64,000 bases of DNA from Bactrocera neohumeralis. Its lineage: Eukaryota; Arthropoda; Insecta; Diptera; Tephritidae. Positions within the stretch are counted from its first letter, which is position 1, and every line of letters begins with the position of its first letter. Below are positions 10,610 to 22,200 of the stretch, one piece after another. Both the position numbers and the translations under genes were made by a program. Under the pieces are notes generated by a model, which was not told the origin of the DNA, did not search any database, and saw nothing but the letters and a program-made list of their open reading frames with translations. The stretch is taken from positions 48,815,824 through 48,879,823 of the forward strand of contig NC_065920.1 of the NCBI RefSeq assembly GCF_024586455.1. The letters are read 5' to 3'.

Positions 10610-11471
10610 TTCAGGGTTTGTCCAGAAAGTAATAGGACTGAGTCGATTTAAAAACATTTATTGAACCAATCGTTACAATTCTTTAAAAAACTTTCAAAAT
10701 AGGCTCCTTTTGCTTCGATGCAGCGCTTGCAAGCGGTTTAAGGCGTCACGGAAGGCATTCTCCGGAATAGCCTTGAGAACCGAGGTGCCTGCTGCTTGGA
10801 TCCTCTCTGTCATCTCAAAATGTTTGCCTTTCATCGGCCTTTTCAGGCAAGGACACGGAGAGCCACATCTGGGCTATAGCACAGCTGCGCAAGCATTGGG
10901 AATGCCGGCCTTGGTTACGTAGCTGTTCACAAAGAAGGCGGTGTGAGCCTTCCAATCGGTCGCGATGTCTTGTCGGACCCGATTGACCCTTCGTTTGAGT
11001 CTCTTGAGGACTTCCACGTAAAACTTGGCGTTGACGGTTTGTTCATAAGAAACAAGATGCCTTCGATGTCAAAAACGACAATAAACATCATTTTCACTTT
11101 GGATTTGCTCATTCTTCCTTTTTTTGGGCGAGGAGACGCCGGCGTGTGCCACTCGGAAGATTGCCTCTTTGTCTCGGAATCATACTCAAAGATCCATGAC
11201 TCGTCACCTGTTCTTCATCATATCAAACGTCTCTGTCGCAGATTTACCGAGTTTTACACAGAATTTAATCGCGTACCTCTACTCTAACGAACGTTACATT
11301 TTCGGCTTGCACCACTCACAGAAACACGTCTCGCGAAAATGTTTGTTCTGACTCTCCACGGGCTCAGAGACAACTGACCAGCCGCTCGTTCGTTAGCTAG
11401 GAATGCCCTCTCCCGAATTCAGTTCAGTCGCGGCGGAAGAAAATCAGTCTTATTATTTTGCGGGCAAACCC
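10610..11471 (-). mobile_element. Mariner (SETMAR-like type) inserted into another mariner
   Basis: Ends are imperfect inverted repeats: CAGGGTTTGTCCAGAAAGTA at 10,612, and CAGTCTTATTATTTTGCGGG with CAAACCC at about 11,445-11,471. The minus strand encodes KSKVKMMFIVVFDIEGI (around the first catalytic-Asp region of Mos1/SETMAR-type mariners), then a W..R..IGSDKTSRPIG-like stretch. The right half of the transposase is heavily rearranged, and C-terminal catalytic motifs are missing or shifted. TA dinucleotides at 10,608 and 11,472 flank it exactly, and joining the flanks restores the outer mariner frame. Confidence 0.8.
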
Positions 11472-11720
11472 TACAGAACCATGATTAATGACTTTTTTGT
11501 GTCTAAATTGGAGAATATTGATGTGGACGACGAGACTGCGATATATGCCATACAACCCATGAAACAATCAATTTGTTGTATTAAACTTTTGTTGAGCGCA
11601 CTATTTTGCATTGTGAGTCTGTGATCATGTCATGTGAAATCGCTTTTCTACGCAGATAAGCCCGAGGCGATTATAGGAAGAGAATATTCGACGAGTTATT
11701 GCTGACATTTGGACCTCTCG
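11472..11720 (+). mobile_element. Second-type mariner, C-terminal remnant
   Basis: Continuation of the copy interrupted at 10,609: RTMINDFFVSKLENIDVDD is followed by a large deletion and then YADKPEAI-like residues near 11,655. The 3' end was not identified. Confidence 0.65.
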
Positions 11721-12559
11721 CCATATATTTATTCGATTAAACGTAAACTCTGTTAATCAAACCGGAAAGGAATCTTCATATGAGGTTCAATAGCCCTTCA
11801 AAGCGGAATTTAAACAAAGAGGCCTTCTAACAGTAATATCATACCCACAAATATTAATATCATGAACAGTGTGAGCTAAGTGGTTATTTTCAGAATAGCT
11901 ATTCTTTGTCACAAGCCATTTGTACTTCCCCCAAATATGGCCTATGCACATCAAATTTCAAAAGTCAATTGCTCTCACCTTAGTAAAGCAAGTGTTACTC
12001 GCAGCCTCTCTCTGCTACAGCAAGCTTTTAAACATGTGTTTTCGGCATTAAATTTCAATGAATGTTACTCATACACACTAAATTACTCTTACTCTCTTGC
12101 GCTTTGCTTCTCATCTGATGGAGTTGCTCATTACCAGCACCGTAACTGGCGCCCATAGACTATGTGGCGCTAAACTGTTGTGTCCTTCAAGCACCAGCCA
12201 TCACCAAACAACCAGCTAACCAGTTACATGTTGCTATAATCAAACGAGTAGGGAAACTCCCCACTTATCGTTAAGTGACTCTCCGTTGAGAATGCAGCAA
12301 TTCGCTCTTTTGTGTTTATTTGTATAGATGAGATTGTTTACATTTCTGCTTTACATTGTGTCGCTTTTGTTGTTGTTGTGGGTGGTGTACAGTGCGTATG
12401 AGTAACATTATTTTAAGCGCCGCTTGTTCTTTCATTTTTATATGCGTGTGGAGGAGTTTCTTTCTTAACGTATTTTAATTTTTAAAACTTCAGCTAATAA
12501 ATATAAGGATTTATGCTGATTTTCGTTTGCATTAAACCCGTTTACTAATAATTATTATA
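11721..12559. other. Intergenic stretch with no gene seen
   Basis: Mixed-composition DNA. No coding frame, inverted repeat or transposon motif was recognised. Confidence 0.35.
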
Positions 12560-13400
12560 TTATTAATTATCATGATACGTAATGTTGAGATACCAATAAG
12601 ACAAAAACCGCTCGAAGTAATGAAAATATGGCTGCTGTTCAGGCAAGTGTTGCTGAAGGCCGCAATTTGTCGATTTCAAGAAGTTCTCAAGAATTTGGAC
12701 TATCTCAAACTACAACGTGATGGAGTTTCAGAAAGGACTTGGGCTCGCATCCGTATAAAATTGTTCTCACTCAAGAACTGAAGCCATCTGACTACCGTAA
12801 AAGTCGTGAATTTGCTGATTTTGCCTTGAAACAAGTTGAAAACGATAACTATTTTTTTAAGAAAATCATATTCTCCGATGAGTCTCACTTTCATCTGAGT
12901 GATGGTGTAAATAAACAAAACTGTAGCTTCTGGTGCGAAGAAAATACACAAATTATTTATGAACAACCATTACATTCACCTAAATTGACAGTTTGGAGTG
13001 GTTTTCGATCTGGTGGAATCATCGGTCCGTACTGCTTTCGAAATGTTGCTGGCGACACCGTTACTGTCAATGAAGAGCGGTATAGAGCAATGATAACCAA
13101 CTTTGCATAGACGCAATTGGAAGTTGATCTTGATAACACTTGGTTCCAACAAGAAGATCTTTGGAGATTCGATTTCAAGAAATTTTGACATTGAATGGCC
13201 TCGAAGAAGTTGTGATTTAACACCATTAGACTACTTCTTATGGGGTTAGTTGAAGTCATTGGTCTTTAACAATAAACCAGACCCGCTTCAAGCTTTAGAA
13301 GTCAATTATGAACGTGCTATTGTGGCATATAGTATGACTTAATTTAGTGAAAAAAATACTCGAAAATTTATTTCATCGAATTGGTGCCTGCAAAAGAAGT
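12560..13400 (+). mobile_element. Mariner-type transposon with long intact central ORF
   Basis: Pieces in two frames give the HTH region (GRNLSISRSSQEFGLSQTT near 12,655-12,715) and then a 123-residue run at 12,739-13,110: KIVLTQELKP, IIFSDESHFHLSDGVNKQN (first catalytic Asp in FSDESHF), LTVWSGFRSGGIIGPY and TVTVNEERYRAMI. After a stop the third part (TWFQQED, CDLTPLDYFLWG-like near 13,200-13,245) is frameshifted, and the QDGAT motif is damaged by a deletion. It is a different sublineage from the 1118/8686 copies. No terminus is clearly visible. Confidence 0.8.
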
Positions 13401-13539
13401 CGTTAAGGCCATTTGAATGATGTCATATTCAAAACTTAATTCTATCGATTGTACTTCACACTAAATAAAAGACATTTGAATTTCAATAACAATTAGTGCA
13501 TTTTTCAATTACCTTCAGAAGGATTAAAATCAGATCTAT

Positions 13540-14340
13540 TGGTCTATAGTCGCTCAAATAAAAGATGACTGCTTTGACCAGCTTCGGTATGAATACGACC
13601 CTCGCCGCTCTCCAACGGATAGATATACAATATAGTTGAGCCAAAAAAATCCTTCGTTTATTCTGATCAGGTAAGGTTCCAGCGCTGTTGTTACATTCTC
13701 CATCATGGCTGGAAGAATACAGTCCATACCAGGAGGTTTAAAAGGTTCGAGGCCGTTGATTGCCCAAAGTATTTTGTTCTCCATTATGATATTGGTGGGG
13801 ACGTACTCTACGCTATCTCCTACAGGTTGGAGATTTATAACGTTCGTACAACCTGGAAATTGCGGTTTCACCAGATCTACCAGTGATTTGTCACTGCGAA
13901 CAGAGCACTCTCTACATGTTTGTGTGGTAGCCTAAGAGTAGTCGGGTGGTTGGATAATAAGTTTCCAATCGCAGCTACCTCGATTGTGTTTTATAACTTC
14001 CCACAAAAGCTCTTCCATGACTCCTTCTTGGTTTTGCGAATTTAATTTTTTATTTTATATTCCCTCTAGCAGGACTCGACCGTCTGGTTCAATTGAAAAG
14101 TTCCGTAATACTACGCCTAAGTGATTCGAGCTCTATCTTCCATCAAGGTGGCCTCGTGCCGGGCGATGTAATACGCTTTTTTGAGAATGTTGGTGAGTAT
14201 GATCTTAAGATCTCGTAGCTTGAAAAAAATTTCAGAAGGAGTTGGAGATTTGAGAGACAAGGAAACTTGTTTATATTCTTGAATTTAAAAGCAAAATATC
14301 CCTGTTTTTCTTCAAGCAAGTTCACACAGCCTACTCAATA
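13540..14340 (-). mobile_element. LINE fragment: endonuclease-RT linker and start of reverse transcriptase
   Basis: On the minus strand, a degenerate linker region with WKIELESLRR-like and FN*TR residues (about 14,050-14,150) leads into ENKILWAINGLEPFKPPGMD and a PAMMENVTTALEPYL stretch (about 13,680-13,790). This is the classical start of an I/Jockey/R1-type reverse transcriptase (FKSPGPDGI-like). It ends near 13,540 with no catalytic YADD box in the fragment. Stops and shifts throughout. Confidence 0.7.
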
Positions 14341-14379
14341 TCAGAAATTAATAGACAATCCATTCCTACATGATCACAT

Positions 14380-14865
14380 TGCCTTACCTCGTGAATGCCA
14401 ATGAGACAGAGTCCAGTTAGGACGCCTGTCATTGCGGTCATGTGTACCTTGCTAAAAGCTAGCAATTCAATGCACCTTTTACGTTCCACTCTGGGTCAGA
14501 AGACCTTGGTGATGAGATGATGACAAGTGATTTGTCCAGCGCTCGAATACGCGAAGACAAGGGAGCCCAATTTGGGTAAGGGTGCCTTTCCCTGCAAGCT
14601 CATCGATTTCACAATGTCCAACGTTTCCTCTGTGACCAGACACCCAGACAATATGGATGCTATTGCTAATGTGGTCATGCACTCCTTAACGAGCTTTGAA
14701 CTTGCTGCTACCTTGTTGGATCCCACTTCTGTTTGAAAGACACTACAGTGATCTGGGAACTTGACACAATAGTTGATTGAGAGCTCACGGCAGAAGACTC
14801 TCCCACCAAACTTCCTTGACCTTGAGCTTCGATCCATCCGTGAGACAGCTCACTGCGCCACTTCT
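14380..14865 (-). mobile_element. LINE fragment with RNase H domain
   Basis: The minus strand encodes ELSINYCVKFPDHCSVFQTEV (the E-containing RNase H strand/helix) and then HISNSIHIVWVSGHRGNVGH near 14,600-14,680, which contains the WVxGHxG motif of RNase H in I/R1-type LINEs. Since RNase H follows RT in these elements but here lies upstream on the minus strand, this is a separate insertion from the RT fragment at 13,540-14,340, or a rearrangement. Confidence 0.75.
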
Positions 14866-15975
14866 CCAGCGGCTCCATCCCTCACGCATATTTCTGCACT
14901 TCGGACTACGACAGGATGTCTCTTAATGTCTCCCATCCAACACCTGCATAGTGAGGCCCGTATGCTCCCAGTTAAGGAGCATAAAGAACTCCTTTCGAAG
15001 CAATTTCTGCTGGGGTACAGTCCTCCTAGGAGCATCAAGACGTTATTCCTGAACTACGTCGACGACATCAAACAACACGCCGACCAGACTTCGGACGCAA
15101 CTAACTTCCGACAAGCACTGACAGCCATTCAAAGTGGAGCTATTAACACCTTCACCGACTTCCTCTCAGTGAATAGCGTACTTGGAATCAAACCACCACC
15201 CATTGCAGGGAGAGCTCGAGTTGCCGCGAGAAACGAGGGTCACTCCATTCTGGATACTGTGGCAGGTTCAACTGCTACTTATCCAGAATCGATCTTGCCA
15301 TATCATATATACATATGTCCAAGGTGTAACGACTCCCCGCATGACACTAGCCACCTCTTTGCATGCCCTGCTAACCCAATACATCCGACATCCTTCTCCC
15401 TGTGGTCTTCTTCTTCTTCTTCTTAATTGGCGTAGACACCGCTTACGCGATTATAGCCGAGTTAACAACAGCGCGCCAGTCGTTTCTCCTTTTCGCTACG
15501 TGGCGCCAATTGGATATTCCAAGCGTAGCCAGGTCCTTCTCCACTTGGTCCTTCCAACGGAGTGGAGGTCTTCCTCTTCCTCTGCTTCCCCCGGCGGGTA
15601 CAGCGTCGAATACTTTCAGAGCTGGAGTGTTTTCGTCCATTCGGACAACATGACCTAGCCAGCGTAGCCGCTGTCTTTTAATTCGCTGAACTATGTCAAT
15701 GTCGTCGTATATCTCGTACAGCTCATCGTTCCATCGAATGCGACATTCGCCGTGGCCAACGCGCAAAGGACCATAAATCTTTCGCAGAACTTTTCTCTCG
15801 ATCGCAACGTCGACATCATCGTCCAAGCCTCTGCACCATATAGCAGGACGGGAATTATGAGCGACTTATAGAGTTTGGCTTTTGTTCGTCGAGAGAGGAC
15901 TTTACCCCGTGGAAACAGCGCGTTTCCTGGGCTTACTATCCTAACGGAGATTGATACCTGTTACAACAACAACAA
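14866..15975 (+). mobile_element. LINE 3' region on the plus strand, interrupted by another LINE
   Basis: A continuous frame to 15,405 contains ALRTTTGCLLMSPIQHLHSE, LPVKEHKELLSKQFLLG and a zinc-knuckle-like C-terminus (CPRCNDSPHDTSHLFACP, a CxxC...H...C pattern). This is the C-terminal part of a Jockey/I-like LINE ORF2. It is cut at 15,405 by the LINE at 15,406-15,904. Frame and sense resume at 15,905 with PVETARFLGL, ending in a (CAA)n tail near 15,960-15,975. A CCCTGTGG/CCCCGTGG pair flanks the insertion. The 170-plus open codons are unusually well kept for this window. Confidence 0.8.
15406..15904 (-). mobile_element. 5'-truncated non-LTR retrotransposon (copy 2)
   Basis: Same family as copies at 5198 and 38,727, with the same (GAA)n 3' tail. 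The minus strand reads FERKVLRKIYGPLRV-like, then RLRWLGHVVRMDENTPALKV and GRGRPPLRWKDQVEKDL as an almost intact 120-codon frame. An 8-bp near-perfect duplication (15,398-15,405 and 15,905-15,912) flanks it. Heavily 5'-truncated. Confidence 0.85.
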
Positions 15976-16050
15976 AGACATTTAGTACGAAGTTTTTTTA
16001 ACACCCAGAAGGAAACTTCGGAGAACCTATAAAATAGATATTTACTTCAT

Positions 16051-16056
16051 TTTATT
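16051..16056 (-). promoter_or_regulatory. Candidate polyadenylation signal of CYLD
   Basis: TTTATT on the plus strand (AATAAA on the minus), about 195 bases past the CYLD stop codon, in AT-rich sequence before LINE sequence begins at about 15,975. Confidence 0.4.
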
Positions 16057-16249
16057 AATTTAACTTGTATGTATGAATATTGTTAAATATAAATTTTTGT
16101 TGTTGGTGTCATTTCATGCAAAACAATACATTATTAATATGATATATGCGCTTATGTAGGTATATCAAATATACTTATGTAAAGAAATAAAACTAAAATT
16201 TAGTTAAGTATGTACTTTTAAAGCTGTCTGTCTGATTGCACTCTCCTCG

Positions 16250-19200
16250 TTAGCGATACATCATCACATCTGTGCTCTGATACATGCACATGTAGGCATC
16301 ACAGAAGAGTCGCTTCGCATGTTCCGGCAACATTTTGTCATTTGTCGATGTCTCATTGACAACGCGGGCGCCCTCCTCCGACAGCCACAGCGGCAAGTCG
16401 GGAACGGTGATCATTTCCGGTATATTGTAGCCATTTTTCTCGCCTGCAATTTGTCTTATATTTAGTCCCACATGCTTCAATATTAAATATATTACAGTTA
16501 CCTTTACGATCAGCCATGGAATCGAAAAAACACCAAGGCGCATCTGGACCCGAACCGGCTTTTACGAAAGCGACATAATGTGAAGTTTCTATGCAGACAA
16601 CAGCAAATAATTCCATATATAAACGCGGCACATTCATGTGATCGGCCATTATACGGAAATCTTGCGGCACAGACAATTTCTTTGGAGTATGATTTGTTCT
16701 AAAAACATAATGAGAAAACGATGGCGCAATGAGATAGACTGAAAATTATGTATGTTTGAGCAAAATTGTGAAATACCTGCGTGCATGCATATGTACAGTA
16801 TCACAGCATTTGAGACAAAATGCTGTGCTCTCCAGGCCAACGCCACCTTGCAAAACACCATAGCAATCGCGGCACTCATACTCGGCTAACTTGCCACATA
16901 CGGAGCATTGGCGGGGAGCTAGCGGAAGATAGCAATTAAGTTATACAATTAGCGTAGTGAAAACAACAAGAAAAAATTTAAAACACAAATAAGAAAATTT
17001 TTCATCAAAGAACTGAGCTTTCCTCGGTCACTTTGTATGACAGCTATATGCTATAGTGGGCCGATGCTAACAATTTGTTCGGAAGTGGTAGCATATCTTT
17101 GGACAATAAGCCATGCCAAATTTCGAGAAGATTACTTGTGAAGTTAAAAAGTTTTTAATTTAAGAACTTTACTTGGATCGGTCAGTTTATATGACAACTA
17201 TATGCTACAGTGGTCCTATATCGGCGACTACGACAAATGAGCAGCTTCATGGCGTGAAAAAGACGTGTGGAAAATTTCAGAATGACAACGCAAAAACTCA
17301 GGAACTAATTCGCGTATACAGACAGACCTTCGGATATTGCTAAATCGACTCAGCTTGGTATGCCGATCAATTATATATATATACATCTATTTCTTTACGT
17401 CTAAAAATATATTATATAAATGCTATAAATGCCAGATATAGTCATACGTACAGTCCTCAATGATATCGGTGACATCCAGCAGCTGTGAGGGCAGAATCCT
17501 CGGATACATTTTGAAATTTTTGCCGAACCGCGGCATTTGTATAATCAAACATGACGGCACTTCCTTCAGTTTAATATCGGATGAATGAAAACTCTGCTCG
17601 AATAGTTGTTGTACTGTGGGGAAACACAAATGTTCATCCTTTTCCACGAACAGCTGATAGAAGTAGGCATCCTGACCCGAACTCAGCTAAAAAATTAAAG
17701 GAAAATTTTGAAATTTTTGTAAAAAATAAATAAAATTTAAATACTGCAAGTGGATACCTTCAAAAAGGGTTCTACACGCATTATTTGCGCCAACAAACTA
17801 TTAAGAAATTCTTCTGGATCTTTCTCTTCACTGGTCAGACCACTAACGGAGCTAAGCTTGTCTAACAGCTGGCGTAATTTCATGACACGATCGGCGCGCA
17901 CGAACACATTTTTACGCAGCGGATTAACGATCTCTTCGCGCAATACCTTTTGTACCTCCATATAGTTGGGAATATCCTAGAGGGCGTAAATAATAATTAT
18001 TATAAGCACAACGGTGTTGAGCAATTTCAATATTTACATCAGCTTCTGGCGGTCGGAAAAGCAACGAATCGAAGACCGGCGTGAAAGTGAACATAGCAAA
18101 TAATGTTGCGTCCAGATAACAGGAATTATGATGTCCTTGTATACCTTTAAACTTGCCACAATTTTCCTCCAGCTCCTCCAGACTTTTGATTTCTGTAAAA
18201 TATTTTATACATATAGTGAGTTTTATTATAACTGGACATATTTTTAAACTCACTTAACGGTGCAACAGCGCCTGGCACCGACGGACACTCCACTTGTCCG
18301 AACATTTTGGAATCGGTCGGTATATTTGCAGCAGCCTTGCCATCCAACTCAATGAAGCGTCGATCCGTGCAACAACGATCAGAAGTGACAAAAAGTGCGC
18401 GACCGTCATGACATTTGAAATAACTGTGAAATTTTGCGTATAGCAAAAATTGTAAATATTTTATTGCATACAAATTTATTTTATGCTCCCCTACCGCACG
18501 CCTTTGTAAGTGCCATTTGTGGTCGGCAATGTACGATCGTCCTGATCCTCTTCCAGCTCCACACCAACCATTATTTGTTTTCGTCCCTGCGCTGTGCCAA
18601 TCCAACGTATAACACCGTATAAGTTCTCTGACGCCTCTGGTATTGACACCTCTACCATGGAACCAACACCTAATGCGGTATCTGGTATATCTTGCAAGGG
18701 CGTATATTTTACCAAATCCACTTCGGCCGGCGTGTCGATATCAACCAAATTGTCATACACTGGCGAATCACGGGCATTAGCATATTCTGCAAAATCAAAA
18801 GTAGAAGTGGAAAAAGGCAAATAAACTTTTGAACTCTAATACTCTAAACTCTTACAGTAAGTTATAAATAAATCAACTTATAAAGAAATAGATCAACAAC
18901 CTGGTGAGGCATTCGGTGTACAGTTGTATGGCACGCTTGGCCCAGACGCGAACAATTCCAATACAGTTAAGGGTATATTATTGTAAAGTGAAGTGTCACT
19001 GGGACTTAACGAACTGGTGCTTTGTGTTTCCATAATTAAATAATCAATTTAATAATAATAATTGTGAACTAGAACAAAAAAACAAGACCAAAATGTAAAC
19101 ACTGTCAACGAGCAGCAGTACTATTTATACCAAAACCGCACAAACATCTGAAAGGTGCCATCAAATGTTGTGCACTCTGTATTAGAATGGATATAAATAT

Positions 19201-22200
19201 GTCAGAGCAGCGTGTAAAAAAGATTCGAAACTATTGGTATTCGGTTGAGTTGAAAGATTTGAAATGATCAGGAATAACCCAGTATTTTTACGGAATATAA
19301 ATATATAAGAAATTTAAGTGCTTACATTAAAAAAATATTAATTAAAAGTATAAGTAAAAAAATAGAATATATTAAAAAATAAAATTATGTATAAAATAAA
19401 TTAAATAAAAATATTAAAATATAATATTAATAATTAAATAAACTAAATTAAGAAATAAAATAATGAAATAAGATAAATTAAGAAATAAAATCAATTTATA
19501 TTGTATATAAATATGCAAATAAAGAAAGTACAGAAATTACAGAAAGTATTAATACAAAATATAATAAATGAACTAAATTTTATTCCATACAGTGATGCAA
19601 ATAATTCATTAAAATTCATTAAAATAACATTTGAATATTTTTTTTGTAATCACGAATATTTAAATACAATTATTTTATAAATTTCTAAGACAAAACGGAT
19701 TAAAAATTTTTATTTATAATTGAAATAATATCTGATTTTTTTTTGCAATCATGAAAATCTTACATAAAATTAAATTATTATTAATATTATATACAAATAA
19801 ATTTTTTATATTATTTTGTAGGTAATTAATTAAAATTAATATTTAAATTGTTAAGCCAAAATTAATAATTTAAATAACATTTGAGTTTATTTAGTTTTAT
19901 TTTGTAGTACCGAAAATCTTAAATAAATTTTAAATTTCTAAACCTAAATAACAGATTAAAAAATTTAATATAATGGTTGAAACAAACCGTTATTTAGAAA
20001 TTTAAAAATTAATTTTGATTAAGATAACAAAGTAAATAAAATGTAATTGATAACATTTGAATCAATTATTTTTTAAATATCTCAATAACGGTTTGAGACA
20101 TTAATTTTTAATGCCAAATACTATACAGGATTGAAAAATAATAAACAAAAAACATTTGAAAATTCGAGTTGAAAACTACAAATGACATTCTAATTAATAT
20201 TTTAAATAAAAATTCAAATTGAGATTTGAATCCCTCGTATCGGTTTGAAAAATACAAAATTATAATTTATTAATAAAAGAAACTTATCTAAAATTTCAAT
20301 TTTTCGCTTTTATGTATATATTGGTTAAATTTTGAAAAACAAAACTTATTTTTAATAAAATATCAACTAGTTCACCACTTTTTGTCTTATTTAATTATAG
20401 TGTTTCAGTTAGAAATACATACATAGTTGTGTAAATCTTTCTTTATTTTAACCTCTTTTATTCCGGCTTTTAATTTGAAAAATAATTTTTTATTGTTGCT
20501 CCAAATTTTAAATAAAAAAATATTTTCTCAGTTTTTAATTCCTTTTGGGAATCTAATAATAAAAATGTAAATTAAAAATTAAATTTTCATTTTTTTAATC
20601 AGAAACAATTTCAACGAAAATTATATTTTACATTTTTAATCCCAAAATCAGATAATGCAGTTTTAAATTAAATATTTTGTCAGTTGTCAATACCGATTTC
20701 GGGATTAAAAATTGTAAAATAATTTTAAATTTTTACCTTAAAAGTGAGTAAGAAAAATTTAAATTAAGAGCTAAATTTTCAATTTTTAATAATTTAATAA
20801 AAAAAATAAATTTTGATTTTTATCAAAAATAATTGGATTGAAATTAAAATTGCTATTTTTTATCTCAAAAACTGAAAACTTAATTTTGAATCACACAATT
20901 AGAATTAAAAAATCTATGTATGTATATATGGTTTTGGTTAACTAAATAATTCACAAACCCGGTGTATGATGTCACAAAAATTTTTCTGAATTAATTACAT
21001 ATGTACATTATATGTACATACATTAAAAAAAAAAAAAAAAAAACAAGAAAAAAGTCAACTTCCGTTGCAGAAAAATAAGGAAATTGATTTAATAGTTCAG
21101 TTTGTATGGCAGCTATATGTATGCTATAGTGGTCCGATATCAGCGGCTCCGACAAATGACCAGCTGCTTTGGAAGAAAAAAACATGCTCAAAATTTCAGT
21201 TCGATATCTTAAAAACTGAAGGACTAGTTCGCGTATATACAGGCAGACAAACGGACGAAAGACAAATTTTTAATTTTTAAACCCAAACGTTGTGGATAAA
21301 AAATTAGAAATCTAATTTTACATGCCATCGGGATTAAAAAATAAATATCTAATGTTTAATCCAAAATTTTTTAATTAAAAAATTTGCAACCTTGAATGGA
21401 TTAAATCATTTTGACCTTTTTTTTAATTTATTGAAAATTTTCGTTACATTTTATCAATTTTTTTCAATTTCTCTTTTTTTTAATCTACCAAAAACTAAAT
21501 TTTGAAACAAGGGTGACCTAATAGGAAATATAGCCAAAAATAAAATATGTACATACATATGTAGCTAATAAAAAAATTGTTAGTTATATTTCGAACAAAC
21601 TATAAAATAAACGAATTTTCTCTATGATTGAAACTAAAAAAAAAGCGATTGTGTTTGAATTACCTTAAATTGAAAATTTTCAATATATACATATGTATGT
21701 ATGTAAAAAAATTTTAAGCCAAAAATATATTTAAATTAATAATCATAATAATTGTCACAAAATTTAATTATTATAGTATTAATTATTACACAATTATAAT
21801 TCTGAATGTCCAATAAACATGAAAAAGTAAATATAGTTCAAAAATTGTTTGCCATTAGAATAATACTACATCACTAACCAGCTGGTTTGTGCTAAAAATA
21901 GCTTTTTGAAAACAGTTTCTAAATAGGTGTACATAAGTATATACATACATATGTATGTATGGAAACTACAAATGGTTTTGTTTAAAGGGCTGCGTGCATA
22001 AACGTCAATTAAACAAGAAAAAAAAACCAAAAGAATTAACTGTTTTAATTACGCATAAAAATAATTTAGTAAATAAATTGGTTTTTCGAAATTTAATTAA
22101 TTCACTCGTCTATGGAGTTATTAAAGTGTTAATTTTATAAATTTTATCTTGCAGTTCAAACAGTGTTAATAGCTCTATGCTTTTTCGAAAGTTTATTGTA

